Positions 21,700 through 32,020 of a DNA stretch of 64,000 nucleotides are shown here, one piece after another (position 1 is the first letter of the stretch; the number at the start of each line of letters is the position of its first letter). The notes under the pieces were generated by a model, which ran no database searches, had not been told where the DNA came from, and was given only the letters and a program-made list of their open reading frames with translations. The stretch comes from Petunia secreta (Eukaryota; Streptophyta; Magnoliopsida; Solanales; Solanaceae), in the NCBI GenBank assembly GCA_029990175.1, contig JARKIP010000033.1:6262001-6326000 (forward strand), given 5' to 3'. The position numbers and the translations under genes are program-made.

Positions 21700-21845
21700 A
21701 AGCTTACGCGATCGCGCACAACCCAGCGCTATCGCGCATGCCATTAATTAAGAAGCCTACACGATCGCGACAGCTTTACGCGATTGCGCCAGAAAAATTT
21801 ACATAGCCTGCGCGATCGCGACGTTACTCACGCGATCGCACTGAA
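21700..21845 (+). repeat. Cluster of CGCGATCGCG palindromes in the leader
   Basis: Six copies or near copies within 150 bases: ACGCGATCGCGC (21710), GCGCTATCGCGC (21729), ACGATCGCGAC, ACGCGATTGCGCC, GCGCGATCGCGAC and ACGCGATCGCAC. The same motif recurs in both LTRs (20670-20910, 27285-27510), giving about twenty in this element. The changes away from the motif are mostly CG to TG or CA. Confidence 0.8.
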
Positions 21846-22327
21846 CAACAAATTCCAGAAAAACAGTTTCTTAGACAGATTGCTCGCAACAGCCCCATAA
21901 CAGTTTCCAATCAACTAGAACCCAATTTCAGCATCAAGAACCGTGAGTTTCTAGATCACAAACAAAATTTTATCCAATTCAAAATCCGATTTGTGCCAAT
22001 GTTATTCGTGCCTTTCTTTCTTCCCTTTCTTTAAACTTTCCTAAATTTCGTCTGTTAGTTTCAATTGTCCGTTTCTTGTCACAACAATTCCTTTCCATCC
22101 CGAATTAATTTAAGTTTGATTGTCAAGTCGGATTTACTGTGCGAAGAACAAACTTGCAATAGCCAAGAGTGGAAAAAGGCAAGTGTGGATCGTTGAGTGC
22201 AAACACGAGTGAATTGAGTGACATCAATTTGAGTGTAAGTACTTAGGGAGCGACTCGGTGAGGACTCTTTCTACTAACTTTGTTTGTTTAATTATTTGTA
22301 GGTACGATGACATAAAAGGAAGTCGAG

Positions 22328-24067
22328 GTGGACATGGAAGTTAAAACCATGATACAAGCCTTGGTGGCAAGTGTTAACTCAATGAAGGAGACGGTTGATG
22401 AGCAATCTCGAAAAGATAAGCTTCGGGAAATAGGTAAGCAAGTGGTTGACACACCTCCAACCGTGGGGGTGCGGGGTGATGGACCTAGCCAAATCTCTTG
22501 GGCCAGTGACCGTTACTCTCACATGATGGTCCAAGATGCCTACTCTCCAAATATCACTCCACAAGCAAGGGATCCCCCTCATGATCTCCCACGAAATGAA
22601 CAACCAAGGGATGACACTCCAAGGCCACTTGAAGATGAGTCTTTTCAAGCACATGAGAATTATGACAATGAACCATTTCACTATTCGGGGGATGCACGAC
22701 AAGGAGAAGCTAGGGGTCGCGGTGGTCGATTTGGGGGAGGTTACCAAGGGAGAGTGGATCGTGATGGGGACTACTATGACTACGGGGGTTACGGTGGACA
22801 ACGGAAACATCATGATGAAGATAGGGGGTTGAACACTATCAAGATCAACCTACCTACCTTCCAAGGAAAGAGTGACCCAGAGGAGTATTTGGAGTGGGTG
22901 GTCAAGATGGAGAGAATCTTTCAAACCAACAACATCCAAGATGCTACAAAGGTGAAGTATGCCATCACCCAATTTGAAAACTATGCTTCTACTTGGTGGG
23001 AGTCCAAGCGAAGGCAAAGGGAAACACAAGGGCTCATTACCAACGGAGGTTGGGTGGCTTTGAAAGCCATGATGGAGGCTCAGTTTCTACCTCCAAACTA
23101 TGAGGATGAATTGATCAAAAAGTTCTACAATTTGAGGCAAGGAACCAAGGGCGTGACGGAGTATTTTGATGAATTTGAGAAGACTAGGACGAGGGCCAAT
23201 GTGCTAGATGGTGACCGATCTCTCATACCAAAGTTTTGTGGAGGTTTGAATATGGAGATCTCTTTAACAATGGAATTGCACCGGTTGGAAAGCTTGAATG
23301 ATGCATTCCAAGCGGCTCTCAAGGTGGAGAAAGGGATCAAACTAGACAAGTCCTTTAAAGCCAAAAACATCCCTTCTACTTGGAACAAGGGGAGAGATAA
23401 TGTGAAAGCCTATACCCCATGGGACAAATCAAAGGAGCTCAAGAGAGTGTTCAAAGGAAACTTTGAAAAAGCCAAGCCCAAAGAAGAGCTAAAAGTGGGA
23501 GGCAACAAAGCTAAACTTGAAAGCTTGTCTAACATTCAATGCTATAAGTGTAATGGCCGAGGCCACATGATGAGAGATTTTCCAAATAGGAGAACTATTA
23601 TTGCTTTGGGTGATGGGGGCTATGAAACGAGTGATAGTGATGATGAGGAGATACATAGGGGTATGTCATGTGATGATGATTTTGAGGAGCCGTTGGTAGG
23701 TGAGCAATTAGATGATGTATATGCTACTCTTGTGGTGAGAAGAATAATGGGGGTGCAAGTGAAGGAGGAGTCGAGTCAAAGGGAAAATTTGTTCCATGCA
23801 TATTGTAAGGTTCAAGGGACTACTTGTTCTCTAATTATTGATAGTGGTAGTTGTGTTAATGTGGTGAGCACCACTTTGATTGAACAACTCAAACTACCCA
23901 CTAGGAAACGTCCACAATCTTACAAGCTACAATGGTTGAATAAGTGTGGAGAGCTAAAGGTCACCAAGCAAGCTTTGATTAAATTCAAGATTGGGGACTA
24001 CCATGATGAGCTTTTATTTGATGTCGTTCCTATGCAAGCTTGTCATATTTTGCTTGGTAGGCCTTGA
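22328..24067 (+). CDS. gag: gag and protease N-terminal frame of the CRM-like element (579 aa)
   Basis: The ATG at 22328 opens MDMEVKTMIQALVASVNSM with a following Gly/Asp/Tyr-rich segment (about residues 125-165), the retrotransposon gag core (LPTFQGKSDPEEYLEWVVKM at about residue 175, then FYNLRQGTKGVTEYFDEFEK), and a zinc knuckle at about residue 402. The knuckle reads CYKCNGRGHMMRDFPN: the fourth ligand Cys is Phe. The aspartic protease active site follows (LIIDSGSCVNVVS, about residue 500), with an intact DSG. The frame ends HILLGRP and TGA at 24065-24067, where Trp is expected (GRPWQ); the frame then stays open to 24343. Gag forms the particle and the protease cleaves it. Apart from the knuckle change this is the best-kept ORF in the window. 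Confidence 0.85.
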   Translation: MDMEVKTMIQALVASVNSMKETVDEQSRKDKLREIGKQVVDTPPTVGVRGDGPSQISWASDRYSHMMVQDAYSPNITPQARDPPHDLPRNEQPRDDTPRPLEDESFQAHENYDNEPFHYSGDARQGEARGRGGRFGGGYQGRVDRDGDYYDYGGYGGQRKHHDEDRGLNTIKINLPTFQGKSDPEEYLEWVVKMERIFQTNNIQDATKVKYAITQFENYASTWWESKRRQRETQGLITNGGWVALKAMMEAQFLPPNYEDELIKKFYNLRQGTKGVTEYFDEFEKTRTRANVLDGDRSLIPKFCGGLNMEISLTMELHRLESLNDAFQAALKVEKGIKLDKSFKAKNIPSTWNKGRDNVKAYTPWDKSKELKRVFKGNFEKAKPKEELKVGGNKAKLESLSNIQCYKCNGRGHMMRDFPNRRTIIALGDGGYETSDSDDEEIHRGMSCDDDFEEPLVGEQLDDVYATLVVRRIMGVQVKEESSQRENLFHAYCKVQGTTCSLIIDSGSCVNVVSTTLIEQLKLPTRKRPQSYKLQWLNKCGELKVTKQALIKFKIGDYHDELLFDVVPMQACHILLGRP

Positions 24068-25250
24068 CAATATGACCGCTTGGCAAGGTATGATGGCAAG
24101 ACTAACAAGTATGCCTTGGAGGTGGAGGGTCGGAAGTTTGTTCTCAACCCATTGACCCCGACGCAAGTGAGTGAAGGTTATAGGAAGATGAGGGAGTTGA
24201 AGTTGAAAAGAGAGAAAGAAAAGAAAGAGGGAGTTGTGGAGGATAGAAGAGTGGGAGTTGTCACACAAAAGAGTGATGAAACAAAAGAGAGAGTGAACTT
24301 GTTCTTGTCTAGGAATGAGTGTTTGAAAAATGTGGGGGAATGAACACCCCATGATTCTCCTCCTACACAAGGACCATATTTTGCTTACAAATGAACTAAC
24401 CCCTTCTTTGCCTAGTTCTATTTCTTCTCTTTTGCAAGGCTATGAAGACATCTTCCCCGAGGAGTTGCCTAGTGAATTGCCACCACTAAGAGGCATTGAG
24501 CATTAAATTGACCTTGTTCTGGGTTCCCAATTGCCCAACAAGGCCGCTTATAGAAGCAATCCGAAGGCTACCAAAGAACTCCAAAAGCAAGTGGAGGAGT
24601 TGCTTGGGAGAGGACTTATGCAAGAAAGCTTGAACCCATGTGTGGTCCTGGTCATCCAAGTGCCAAATAAAAATGGGACTTGGCGCATGTGTGTGGATTG
24701 TAGAGCCATCAACAAGATCACAGTAAAGTATCGTCATCCTATTCCTAGGTTAGATGATATGCTTGATGAGTTATGTGGATCTTGTGTGTTCTCTAAAATT
24801 GATTTGAGGAGTGGATACGACCAAATCCGGATGAAATCGGGCGATGAGTGGAAAACGGCCTTTAAGGCTAACTTTGGTCTTTATGAGTGGCTTATCATGC
24901 CTTTTGGCTTGTCCAATACTCCTTCAACCTTCATGAGGTTGATGAATCATGTGCTCAAATCTTTCATTGGAAAATTTGTTGTAGTTTACTTTGATGACAT
25001 CCTTATCTATAGCAAAACCATTGATGAGCATGGAAATCATTTGAAATAAGTATTTGATGTCTTGAGAAAGGAACAATTGTTTGCTAATTGAAAAAGTACT
25101 CTTTTTGTGTTGAGAAAGTTGTTTTCCTTGGTTTTGTAGTTAGTGCAGATGGTGTGGAAGTAGATGAGGCTAAGGTAGAGGCCATTAGAAATTGGCCCAC
25201 TCCTAAAAGCATTGGTGATGTGAGGACTTTCCATGGGTTGGCTAGCTTTT
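24068..25250 (+). pseudogene. Reverse transcriptase region of the CRM-like element, broken
   Basis: The frame of the protease continues to a TGA at 24341. A shifted frame with a TAA in place of Gln (near 24505) leads into the reverse transcriptase at 24531-25049: [66 protein letters not shown] and the catalytic [14 protein letters not shown] with both Asp present. The frame stops at 25047 (TAA for Gln) and again about 40 bases later. The enzyme domain is intact in its core but not as part of a continuous polyprotein. Confidence 0.8.
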
Positions 25251-25775
25251 ATAGGAGGTTGTGAGGGGATTTAGCACTATAGCCGCACCATTGCCCGAAG
25301 TGATAAGGAAGGATAAGGCGTTTGTATGGGAGAAAGAGCAAGAAGAGGCTTTTGCAAAATTGAAGGAAGTCCTTAGTTCCACAACTCTTCTTCAATTGCC
25401 AAACTTTGATAAGACCTTTGAGATTGAGTGTGATGCTAGTGGGGTAGGAATTGGAGCCGTGTTGATGCAAGATCAAAAACATATTGCCTACTTTAGTGAG
25501 AAACTCAAGGGGGGCAACCACTAAGTACTCCACTTATGAGAAAGAGTTGAATGCCTTGGTGAGGGCTTGGCTCATTGGCAACATTACCTTTGGTCCAAAG
25601 AATTTGTCATTAGAACCGACCACCAATCCTTAAAATACCTCAAATCCCACGAGAAATTGAATGTGAGACATGTCAAAGGGGTGGAGTTCCTTGAAACATT
25701 TCCTTATGTCATCCATTACAAAAAGGGGAAAGAGAATGTGGTGGCGGATGCCTTGTCAAAAAAGTTTGTGCTTCA
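25251..25775 (+). pseudogene. RNase H region of the CRM-like element, broken
   Basis: An open piece at 25261-25521 carries AFAKLKEVLSSTTLLQLPNF and then FEIECDASGVGIGAVLMQDQ, the RNase H entry with its first catalytic Asp (ECDASG). After a frameshift near 25515, the next frame begins STYEKELNALVRA and runs into FVIRTDHQSLKYL (second Asp in RTDHQSL) and VVADALSK. The chain is complete in content but split by at least one frameshift. Confidence 0.75.
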
Positions 25776-27225
25776 ATTAAGAAGGCACTTGTTGTTGAAT
25801 ACCTTGGGGTCCAAACTCATGCGTTTTGAAAGTATAAAGGAGATGTATGTTAATAATCCGAAGTTTGGAGAACTTTATGCTAATTGTGAAGTGGAGGAAA
25901 GGGGTAGAAGAATCAATCGAATGTGTGGTGAGGAGGAACTTAGTCGTGATGTTGAGAAAAATAGGTTTCACAAGTTCGATGGCTTCTTATTTAGGAATGG
26001 GAAGTTGTGTGTGCCTAGTTCATCTTGGAGGGAGTTACTAGTGAGAGAGGCACATAGTGGGGGGACTAATGGGACATTTTGGAGTGGGCAAGACCATGGA
26101 GATTCTTAAGGAGCAATTCTATTGGCCCAAGATGAGGGTTGATGTTGTGAGGGTGTGTGGCCAATGCTTGGAGTGTAAGAAAGCTAAGTCAAAGTTACTT
26201 CCACATGGTTTGTACTCACCCCTCCCCGTTCCCTTAGGTCCTTGGCTTGATATTTCTATGGATTTTGTCCTTGGATTGCCTAGAACTAAAAGGGGAAAAG
26301 ATAGCATTTTGTGGTCGTTGATAGATTTTCTAAAATAGCTCATTTCATTCCATGTCATAAGGTTACTGATGCATCTCATGTAGCCAATTTGTTTGTTGAA
26401 CATGTGCTTAAATTGCATGGGGTCCCAAAAACTATTGTTAGTAATAGGGATCCCAAGTTCCTTAGTCATTTTTGGAAGGAACTTTGGGGGAGGCTTGGCA
26501 CTAAGTTGTTATTCTCCACTTCTTGCCACCCCCAAACCGATGGCCAAACCGAGGTTGTCAATAGAACCTTGGGTAACATGTTTAGAGCAATGGTTAAGGG
26601 AAAACTAGCTTCTTGGGAAGAACATCTACCTTTGATTGAATTTGCATATAATATGACCATGCACACTTCTACTTACATGACACCTTTCGAGGTTGTGTAT
26701 GGCTTTAATCCCTTTATCCTTTTGGATCTTACGCCTTTGTCTAGTGATGTTGTCTTAAACTTAGATGCCAAGGTGAGAGCTCGAGAGATGAAGCAACTTC
26801 ATGAGCAAGTAAGGAAACAACTCGAGAAGAAAAACCAAGAAGTTGCCAAAAGAGCAAACAAAGGGATGAAGAAGGTTATCTTTGAGCCGGTAATTGAGTG
26901 TGGGTTCATTTCCGGAAGGATAGATTTCCAAATAAACGGACGAGAAAATTGATGCCTAGAGGCGATGGCCCCTTCCAAATCCTTGAACGCCTCAATGACA
27001 ACACGTACAAGGTGGACTTGCCAAGCAATTACCAAGTACACAACACCTTCAACATGTGTGACTTGTCTCCCTTCCAAGTCAACAAACAAGTGAATTCGTG
27101 GACGGATGCTTCTCAAGACGATGAGAATGATGCAACTCGATGCCCGGCTAAACCATTTACAAGGAGCCAAGCACGGGAGTTGCAGCAGCTGCAGTCCATG
27201 TTTGCTCAGTTTGAGCTGCTGGGGT
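25776..27225 (+). pseudogene. Integrase of the CRM-like element, ending inside the 3' LTR
   Basis: Zinc-binding part: HSGG-GHFG at 26050-26085 and [20 protein letters not shown] near 26150-26210. Catalytic core: [35 protein letters not shown] and QTDGQTEVVNRTLGNM, giving the Asp-Asp-Glu set. C-terminus: PRGDGPFQILERLNDNTYKV and HNTFNMCDLSPF. The tail PFTRSQARELQQLQ then MFAQFELLG ends at TAA 27223-27225, about 95 bases inside the 3' LTR. Frameshifts occur near 26080, 26330 and 26900. The tail takes the place of the chromodomain-like targeting motif of CRM integrases; no classical chromodomain is seen. Confidence 0.75.
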
Positions 27226-27869
27226 AAGTGCTGGAAGCTTCAGGGCAGTTCTACCTACATTCTGCCTCAGAAACTGAAAATGTTCATCGCGATCGCGAGC
27301 GCACAGACACGATCGCGAAGGGCCCAAAAAAAGACCTACGTGATCGCGAGCAGCCATACGCGATCTCGGAAGGAGAGAACGCATAGCAGCGCGATCGCGC
27401 GTCCACAGACGCGATCGCGCAAGAGGCTGGTTGAAGACTCTCGCCTGCGCGATCGCGAGGCTTTGACTAATTGCTCAGCGCGATAGCGCCCATTCCTGCG
27501 CGAACGCGCTGAGATGAGGATTATAAGCCCATTTCAGCCTAATGACTTTGAAGGCCCATTGTTAAGGGGCAATTAAGGCAATTGTGCCACACTATATAAG
27601 TTATATTGTCATTAGTTTACTTAGTTTTTGATGACATTTGACAAAGTGAAGAATTTGGCTAAGCTTGTTTGCTTAAGCACACTAATCATCCTTGATTTGC
27701 AATTAGCTTTAACTAATTGAGGATCAATTAGTATAGGTTCTTTTGTTTAGACAATTAAGGAGGTAATTAGGCTATCTTTCCCTAATTTACTTTCTTAGTC
27801 CTTTCTAAATCAATTGGGTCTTGCTTTCAATCTTGTTATTTTTGTTTTTTGTCTTTAATTTTCGTATCA
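27129..27869 (+). repeat. 3' LTR of the CRM-like element (741 bp)
   Basis: It starts TGATGCAACTCGATGCCCG inside the pol frame and ends TTTTCGTATCA at 27869, followed by the target duplication GATGT. It holds nine CGCGATCGCG-type sites, better kept than in the 5' LTR. The purine-rich CAAGACGATGAGAA in front would serve as polypurine tract. Confidence 0.85.
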
Positions 27870-27972
27870 GATGTGGCTGTCTGAACATTACAAGCTACAA
27901 GGTTAACAAGGCTAAACTTATGTCATGCATCAAACTGTACAGGATTGGAGAAAGAACTGGTACTATCATTGA

Positions 27973-28662
27973 GGGGCCATTTGTTTTTATTAAGATTGAG
28001 ATGTCTGAATCTGAATACACATCTGAATATTAAGATGTTGTTATTGGATCTGAACACTAAATCATTAGATCTGTTTGTTTTTAAGCATGTGAATATGTAC
28101 AACTTATTGGTATCTTACATATAATAAACATATATTTCAAATCGAGTTATTCATTAAAATTTCTATCAATAAAATATTACAAGAAACCCTTGATCAATTA
28201 AACAAATGTTGTATATTAATAAAAAATGAAATATTCAACAGTATAAATTGATATAGCATATTGGATAACTTTTTGTACTATCTGCAAGCAAATAAAACTT
28301 ATATACCTACAATCAAGTAGGTTGAAAAATACATTACTTATTATTGAAACGTAATCTTATGAGAAGATAAAACGTTGAGTAGTGCTGCTTTTAGCATTGA
28401 TAGACGAAGACAAAGCAGATAAACTATTTACAAAAAAAGAAAGAAACAATGCAAAGCAGTTGCGAAGAAAAAGAATCCTGAAATTGGTGCCGTGTACTAT
28501 AAAAAGGTCTGTATAGTATTAAGTGTTATTCAGGGATCTGTTTAATTAATATATATTCAAAATAATTAAGTGATTTTTAAAGAAAAAAAACAAATACACT
28601 TAATAGGTTGGGGTCTGAATTATCCAGACTCAGACCTCCATTAAGTTCAAACAAATGGGCCT
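27973..28662. mobile_element. MITE-like element, about 690 bp
   Basis: The ends are inverted: left GGGGCCATTTGTTTTTATTA, right read inward AGGCCCATTTGTTTGAACTT; both are followed by GAGATGTCTGAATCTGAA-like or GGAGGTCTGAGTCTGGA-like subterminal motifs. No coding capacity is seen and no target duplication can be read, so the superfamily (perhaps hAT) stays open. The interior (28080-28600) is AT-rich and non-coding. Confidence 0.5.
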
Positions 28663-29162
28663 AAAGTCTCTTCATTTAAGCTCACAGTAAGGATAAGCAT
28701 TAATGTTCCACACACACAAGGTTTGCCTCTTCTCTGTTAGCTTTACAATTTTCCAGCTAAGTAAGATGCTAGTATTATTTTGGGAACTGCTTGTCTTCAT
28801 TTAAAACTTCAATCTCTGATAAAATCAGTGAGGTTATTGTCTTATTGCAGCCGATGTAGTTGGCCGAAGTGTCTATAAACATAACGATTTCTTCAAAATC
28901 TCCATTATGAACTCTTCAAAGCTTTTTTCTTTCTAGCGAGTTTTTCTCAAGATGTGGGTCAGAACACTTCCTGGTATGATTCTGAGTATTGTGTACCATC
29001 AATCAATAAACTATACCTGAATTGAAAATCAGAATGCGGTCAGCTTTATGAAGCATATGTGTCTTTAGAGGATTACTCTTAAGCTAACTTCCAACCTACT
29101 GCGACCCTCATCCGTTATTTGGGCTTAGGGCTGGATTGATTTCTTCTCTATCTAATTACGGA
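28663..29162. other. Host-like spacer, nothing recognised
   Basis: About 500 bases between two transposable elements. It contains T-rich tracts before AG (for example TTATTGCAG near 28852) that could be splice acceptors, but no exon could be matched to a family. Confidence 0.4.
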
Positions 29163-30257
29163 AAAGGATCAAAAATATTAACCTATTAGAAAAGATTTAA
29201 AAATACCATTCGTTAACCTTTAGGGCCAGATATACTCCTGCCGTTAACTTTTAGGCTCAAATATACCCTCAACGTTTTATTTAGGCTCAAAATTACCCTT
29301 AAAACTAACGGACTTTTAAAAAAGTTAATAATAATTAATAAAATAAAATAATCGGGAATGTTTCTTGTCCATAATATTAAAGAAGAGCATTTCAAACCCA
29401 TTGCCAATAGATAAAGAGAAGTTTTGGTCCTTTTCGGTTTAAAAATTATAGGTAAATTTTAAAAATTAGTTCTTGACTTATTATTTATTTAAAATAAACT
29501 TATGACAAAAGGTATTTACTACTCGCAGATATATATAGATAATATAAAATAATATAAAGAGTACAACTAAGTGCATATGTAATGTATGCAATATCTACCT
29601 ATCATAAAAATCAATTGATGATTTTCCAATAGTATATATAGTTAATATTTTTTTATGATTTCTGGATATTATACATTAATATATATGTATTTAAGTTGTA
29701 CTTTATTATTCCAAATATGCTTCTAATTATATTTTTTTAGTCGAGGGTCTATTGAAAACAGTCTCTCCACTTTGGTGGGGGTAAGGTCTTCATACATCTT
29801 TCCCCAGACCCCACTTATGAGATTACATTGAGTATATTATTGTTTAAGTTGTACTCTCTATTTTATTTTATATTGTGTATATATATTGGTGAGATGTAAA
29901 TACCTTTTATCAAAAGCTTATTTTAAACAGATAACAAATCAATAGCTAATTTTCAAATCTACCCATAAATTTTAAACGGAAAAGGACCTAAACTTGTCCT
30001 AAACTATTGGTAATAGTTTTGAAATATCCTTTGTTAATATTATAGACAAAATATATCCCCTACTATTTTATTTTTTAATTATTTTTTCTTTTTTTAAAAT
30101 TTCGTTAGTTTTTAGGGTATTTTTTTAGCTTAAATAAAATGTTGAGGGTATATCTGGGCCTAAAGGTTAACGGCAGGGGTATATCTGACCGTAGAGGTTA
30201 ACGAAAGGTATTTTTAAACCCTTTCTAATAGGTTAAAGGTATTTTTGACCCTTTTAA
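29163..30257. mobile_element. Fold-back (long inverted repeat) transposon, arms about 430 bp
   Basis: The left arm (29163-about 29600) starts AAAAGGATCAAAAATATTAA and contains CGTTAACCTTTAGGGCC, CCTGCCGTTAACTTTTAGG and CTTATGACAAAAGGTATTTA. The right arm (about 29830-30257), read from its end, gives AAAAGGGTCAAAAATACC, CGTTAACCTCTACGGTC, CCTGCCGTTAACCTTTAGG and CTTTTGATAAAAGGTATTTA. The order is mirrored throughout, with a loop of roughly 230 bases. No transposase is encoded. No certain target duplication is seen. Transcription would give a long hairpin. Confidence 0.75.
29738..29856 (+). mobile_element. 3' part of an Au-type SINE in the fold-back loop
   Basis: TCGAGGGTCTATTGAAAACA, CTCTCCACTTTGGTGGGGGT, AAGGTCTTCATACATC, TTTCCCCAGACCCCACTTAT, GAGATTACATTGAGTAT and a TATTATTGTT tail match the 3' body of the plant Au SINE family as I remember it. 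The tRNA-like 5' part is missing. Confidence 0.6.
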
Positions 30258-30484
30258 CGATGACGGGCATCACCGTTCAGCATTATATTGTATTGGTATA
30301 TGGTCTAGGTTTGATTTTTTCCACCTCGAATGCAGACTCTAGGTGTTAGGCCTAAAATGAAAGAACCCAAATTGAGGCATGTTAAAAATTTATGTTAATC
30401 ACTTTTCTCTCAGAATTAAGTTTTTGGTGTAGAGATATTACTAGGTCTGATAATTTGCCTATAGAAACTATTGAAGAGATTTCT
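30258..30484 (+). other. Probable intron or flank of the KDTA-like segment
   Basis: AT-rich, no exon recognised. It directly precedes the KDTA-like exon; homology of that exon fades upstream of about 30500. Confidence 0.35.
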
Positions 30485-30638
30485 ATTTACAAAGTCATGG
30501 TTATCCACTGTTTTGTATGTGAACTACAAAAGTTTCACAGGCTAATGCCAATAGCCGTAATTTGAGTTGCTTTTGAAACCGATTTAGCTGGTCGTAATAT
30601 TTCAGAAGAGGCAGCAGCAGGATGTTCTATTTTGACAG
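30485..30638 (+). pseudogene. KDTA: KDTA (Kdo transferase) exon-like segment with stop codon
   Basis: Translation in one frame gives FVCELQKFHRLMPIAVI, a TGA stop (30563-30565), then VAFETDLAGRNISEEAAAGC and SILT. This corresponds to the GELRxxYxLTPIAVIGGSF-xPGLAGHNxSEAAAAGCAVLTG region of plant and bacterial 3-deoxy-D-manno-octulosonate transferase, a GT-B enzyme for Kdo transfer (mitochondrial in plants). The segment ends ACAG followed by GT, a fitting splice donor, and the next exon-like piece continues in phase. The GGSF loop has become stop-V-A-F and the GHN motif GRN, so this copy is not functional. The rest of the gene is not visible in the window. Confidence 0.65.
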
Positions 30639-30765
30639 GTGCATTTCATTTCTCTGTTTTTCAGTTTATAGCGTTTGAAGAGTTCTGTGTTAGTTTAGCC
30701 TTGAATCTATCATTTAGCGCTTAACATACATTTACATCAGGTCTTCCTTTTGGCCTAGTTTTCAG

Positions 30766-30838
30766 GTCCTTACAGTGGCCATTTCTCTCACATGGCAATA
30801 CAGATGCAGCAACTATCCTTTGTTAATATTGTATGTTA
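30766..30838 (+). pseudogene. KDTA: Next KDTA exon-like segment
   Basis: After TTTTCAG at 30759-30765 the sequence, joined in phase to the preceding exon, reads GPYSGHFSHMAIQMQQLSFV and ends in TAG. It matches the GPHVGHFSHMVxEMQxLNPLSV block that follows in KDTA. The splice phase across the 127-base gap (G of ACAG plus GT) restores GGT for the Gly of LTGP. This strongly supports an intron at this place. No later KDTA exon was recognised up to 32020. Confidence 0.65.
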
Positions 30839-32015
30839 GTTAAATTTATTGTGGTATGTGTATGCTTAGTTGATTTGCATTTTACATTGAGCATGAGTAC
30901 TTAATAACTGCAGTAGTATGGCTGGACGATGTGACATATGGTTTTTTCACTTGAAATGAATCGCAAGATTACTTGTCAAAGTTTAAATAATGCAAAGACT
31001 CTCTATTTGCACTTCAGGACTGCAATAGTGATGTGACATATTGGTTTTACTGGCAAGGAAGGAAGGCAAGAATATTGCATACTCCCTTTTGTTCATGTGC
31101 TCAGGGTTAATTAGAGAAGTGGAAGTTCCTTGAGTATTTGGCTCTCAAAGCCTCAAATGGAGAGACAGTGGATTTATCTACATATTAGAGAGAAACATAA
31201 GAGTTACTGAAGTATAAAACCATATCAATTAGCATGTGGAAAAGCATGGTGTAGAAGTCCTAATAGTATGAGTCTATAGTGTCATTGATTGTGAAACCAC
31301 GCATAATGAGGTGCAAGACATTTGACTGGAACACAGTGCATCCTAGATTTCCACTATAAACTAGAATAATAACACAATGAGTTCATTGAAATTGTGGCTG
31401 ACAAAAGCTGTAGTTAGTTGTGGTAGAAAATGGAGTTTTAGAAAAAGACAATGCAAGTACCAGGAGACTAAAAGTACAACTACTAGTAGCTTTGGTCTGT
31501 CGCCTTTGGTTTATATTCCATGTAATTTCATTATGAATCCAGATTTTGGCCTTTTCTTTTCTTGCTTTCATATTCCTTCATGGTCCTCTAGTCTAATAGG
31601 TTTCATGACACATCCTCGTCGAAGCTCTTAACAACCTTCTTGATGCAAAGGGATGAAAACTTAAGTCTGCTACACAGTGCAATGTTTGCATATTTAGTCA
31701 TCCTCTAGTTCCCTTAATGTTAGTTTCTTTGCCTAAACTTTGTGGGGTATGAAAATGATGGAGCTTGCAAAGTTCAATGTTCTTTTTCATGTAATAATGA
31801 ATTTTGAGAGTATATGCTGTATCTTTTACAGCAATTTTTGTTTTACATTCTCTTAGATATCCCATTACCATCCCTTGGATATTCTGCAATCCAAATTTTC
31901 TGTTTGCTGTGTGCTTATGCAGGTATCCTAGATGTTCTGCTTGTTTGTGGATATGATACTGTGACAAGACGGAAATAAATTAGAATATGCTGATATGGAA
32001 GAGAGATTCGATATG
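30839..32015 (+). other. Host-like flank downstream of the KDTA-like exons, nothing recognised
   Basis: About 1.2 kb without supported gene or repeat. Short ORFs at 31377-31631 and on the other strand show no family features. It ends at the Sirevirus-like insertion; GGTGT (32016-32020) is that element's left target duplication. Confidence 0.45.
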
Positions 32016-32020
32016 GGTGT

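Larger units (their letters stand above)
20507..27869 (+). mobile_element. CRM-like chromovirus (Ty3/Gypsy), full length, mutated
   Basis: It has 5' LTR 20507-21263, primer site at 21265, a 1 kb leader, gag-protease frame 22328-24067, reverse transcriptase, RNase H, integrase, and 3' LTR 27129-27869. The target duplication GATGT is present at 20502-20506 and 27870-27874. The integrase C-terminus (PRGDGPFQILERLNDNTYKV, then NTFNMCDLSPF) and the tail PFTRSQARELQQ resemble the CRM clade of centromeric chromoviruses. The last 30 or so codons lie inside the 3' LTR. Multiple stops and frameshifts make it non-autonomous. The clade call is from remembered motifs and could be another chromovirus group. 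Confidence 0.8.

Noticed and set aside
22379..22813. ORF of 144 residues on the minus strand
   Set aside because: It is the shadow of the CRM-like gag frame, which has gag core and protease motifs.
31377..31967. ORFs of 84 and 89 residues as host exons
   Set aside because: No splice context, conserved motif or codon pattern supports them; they lie in AT-rich flank.
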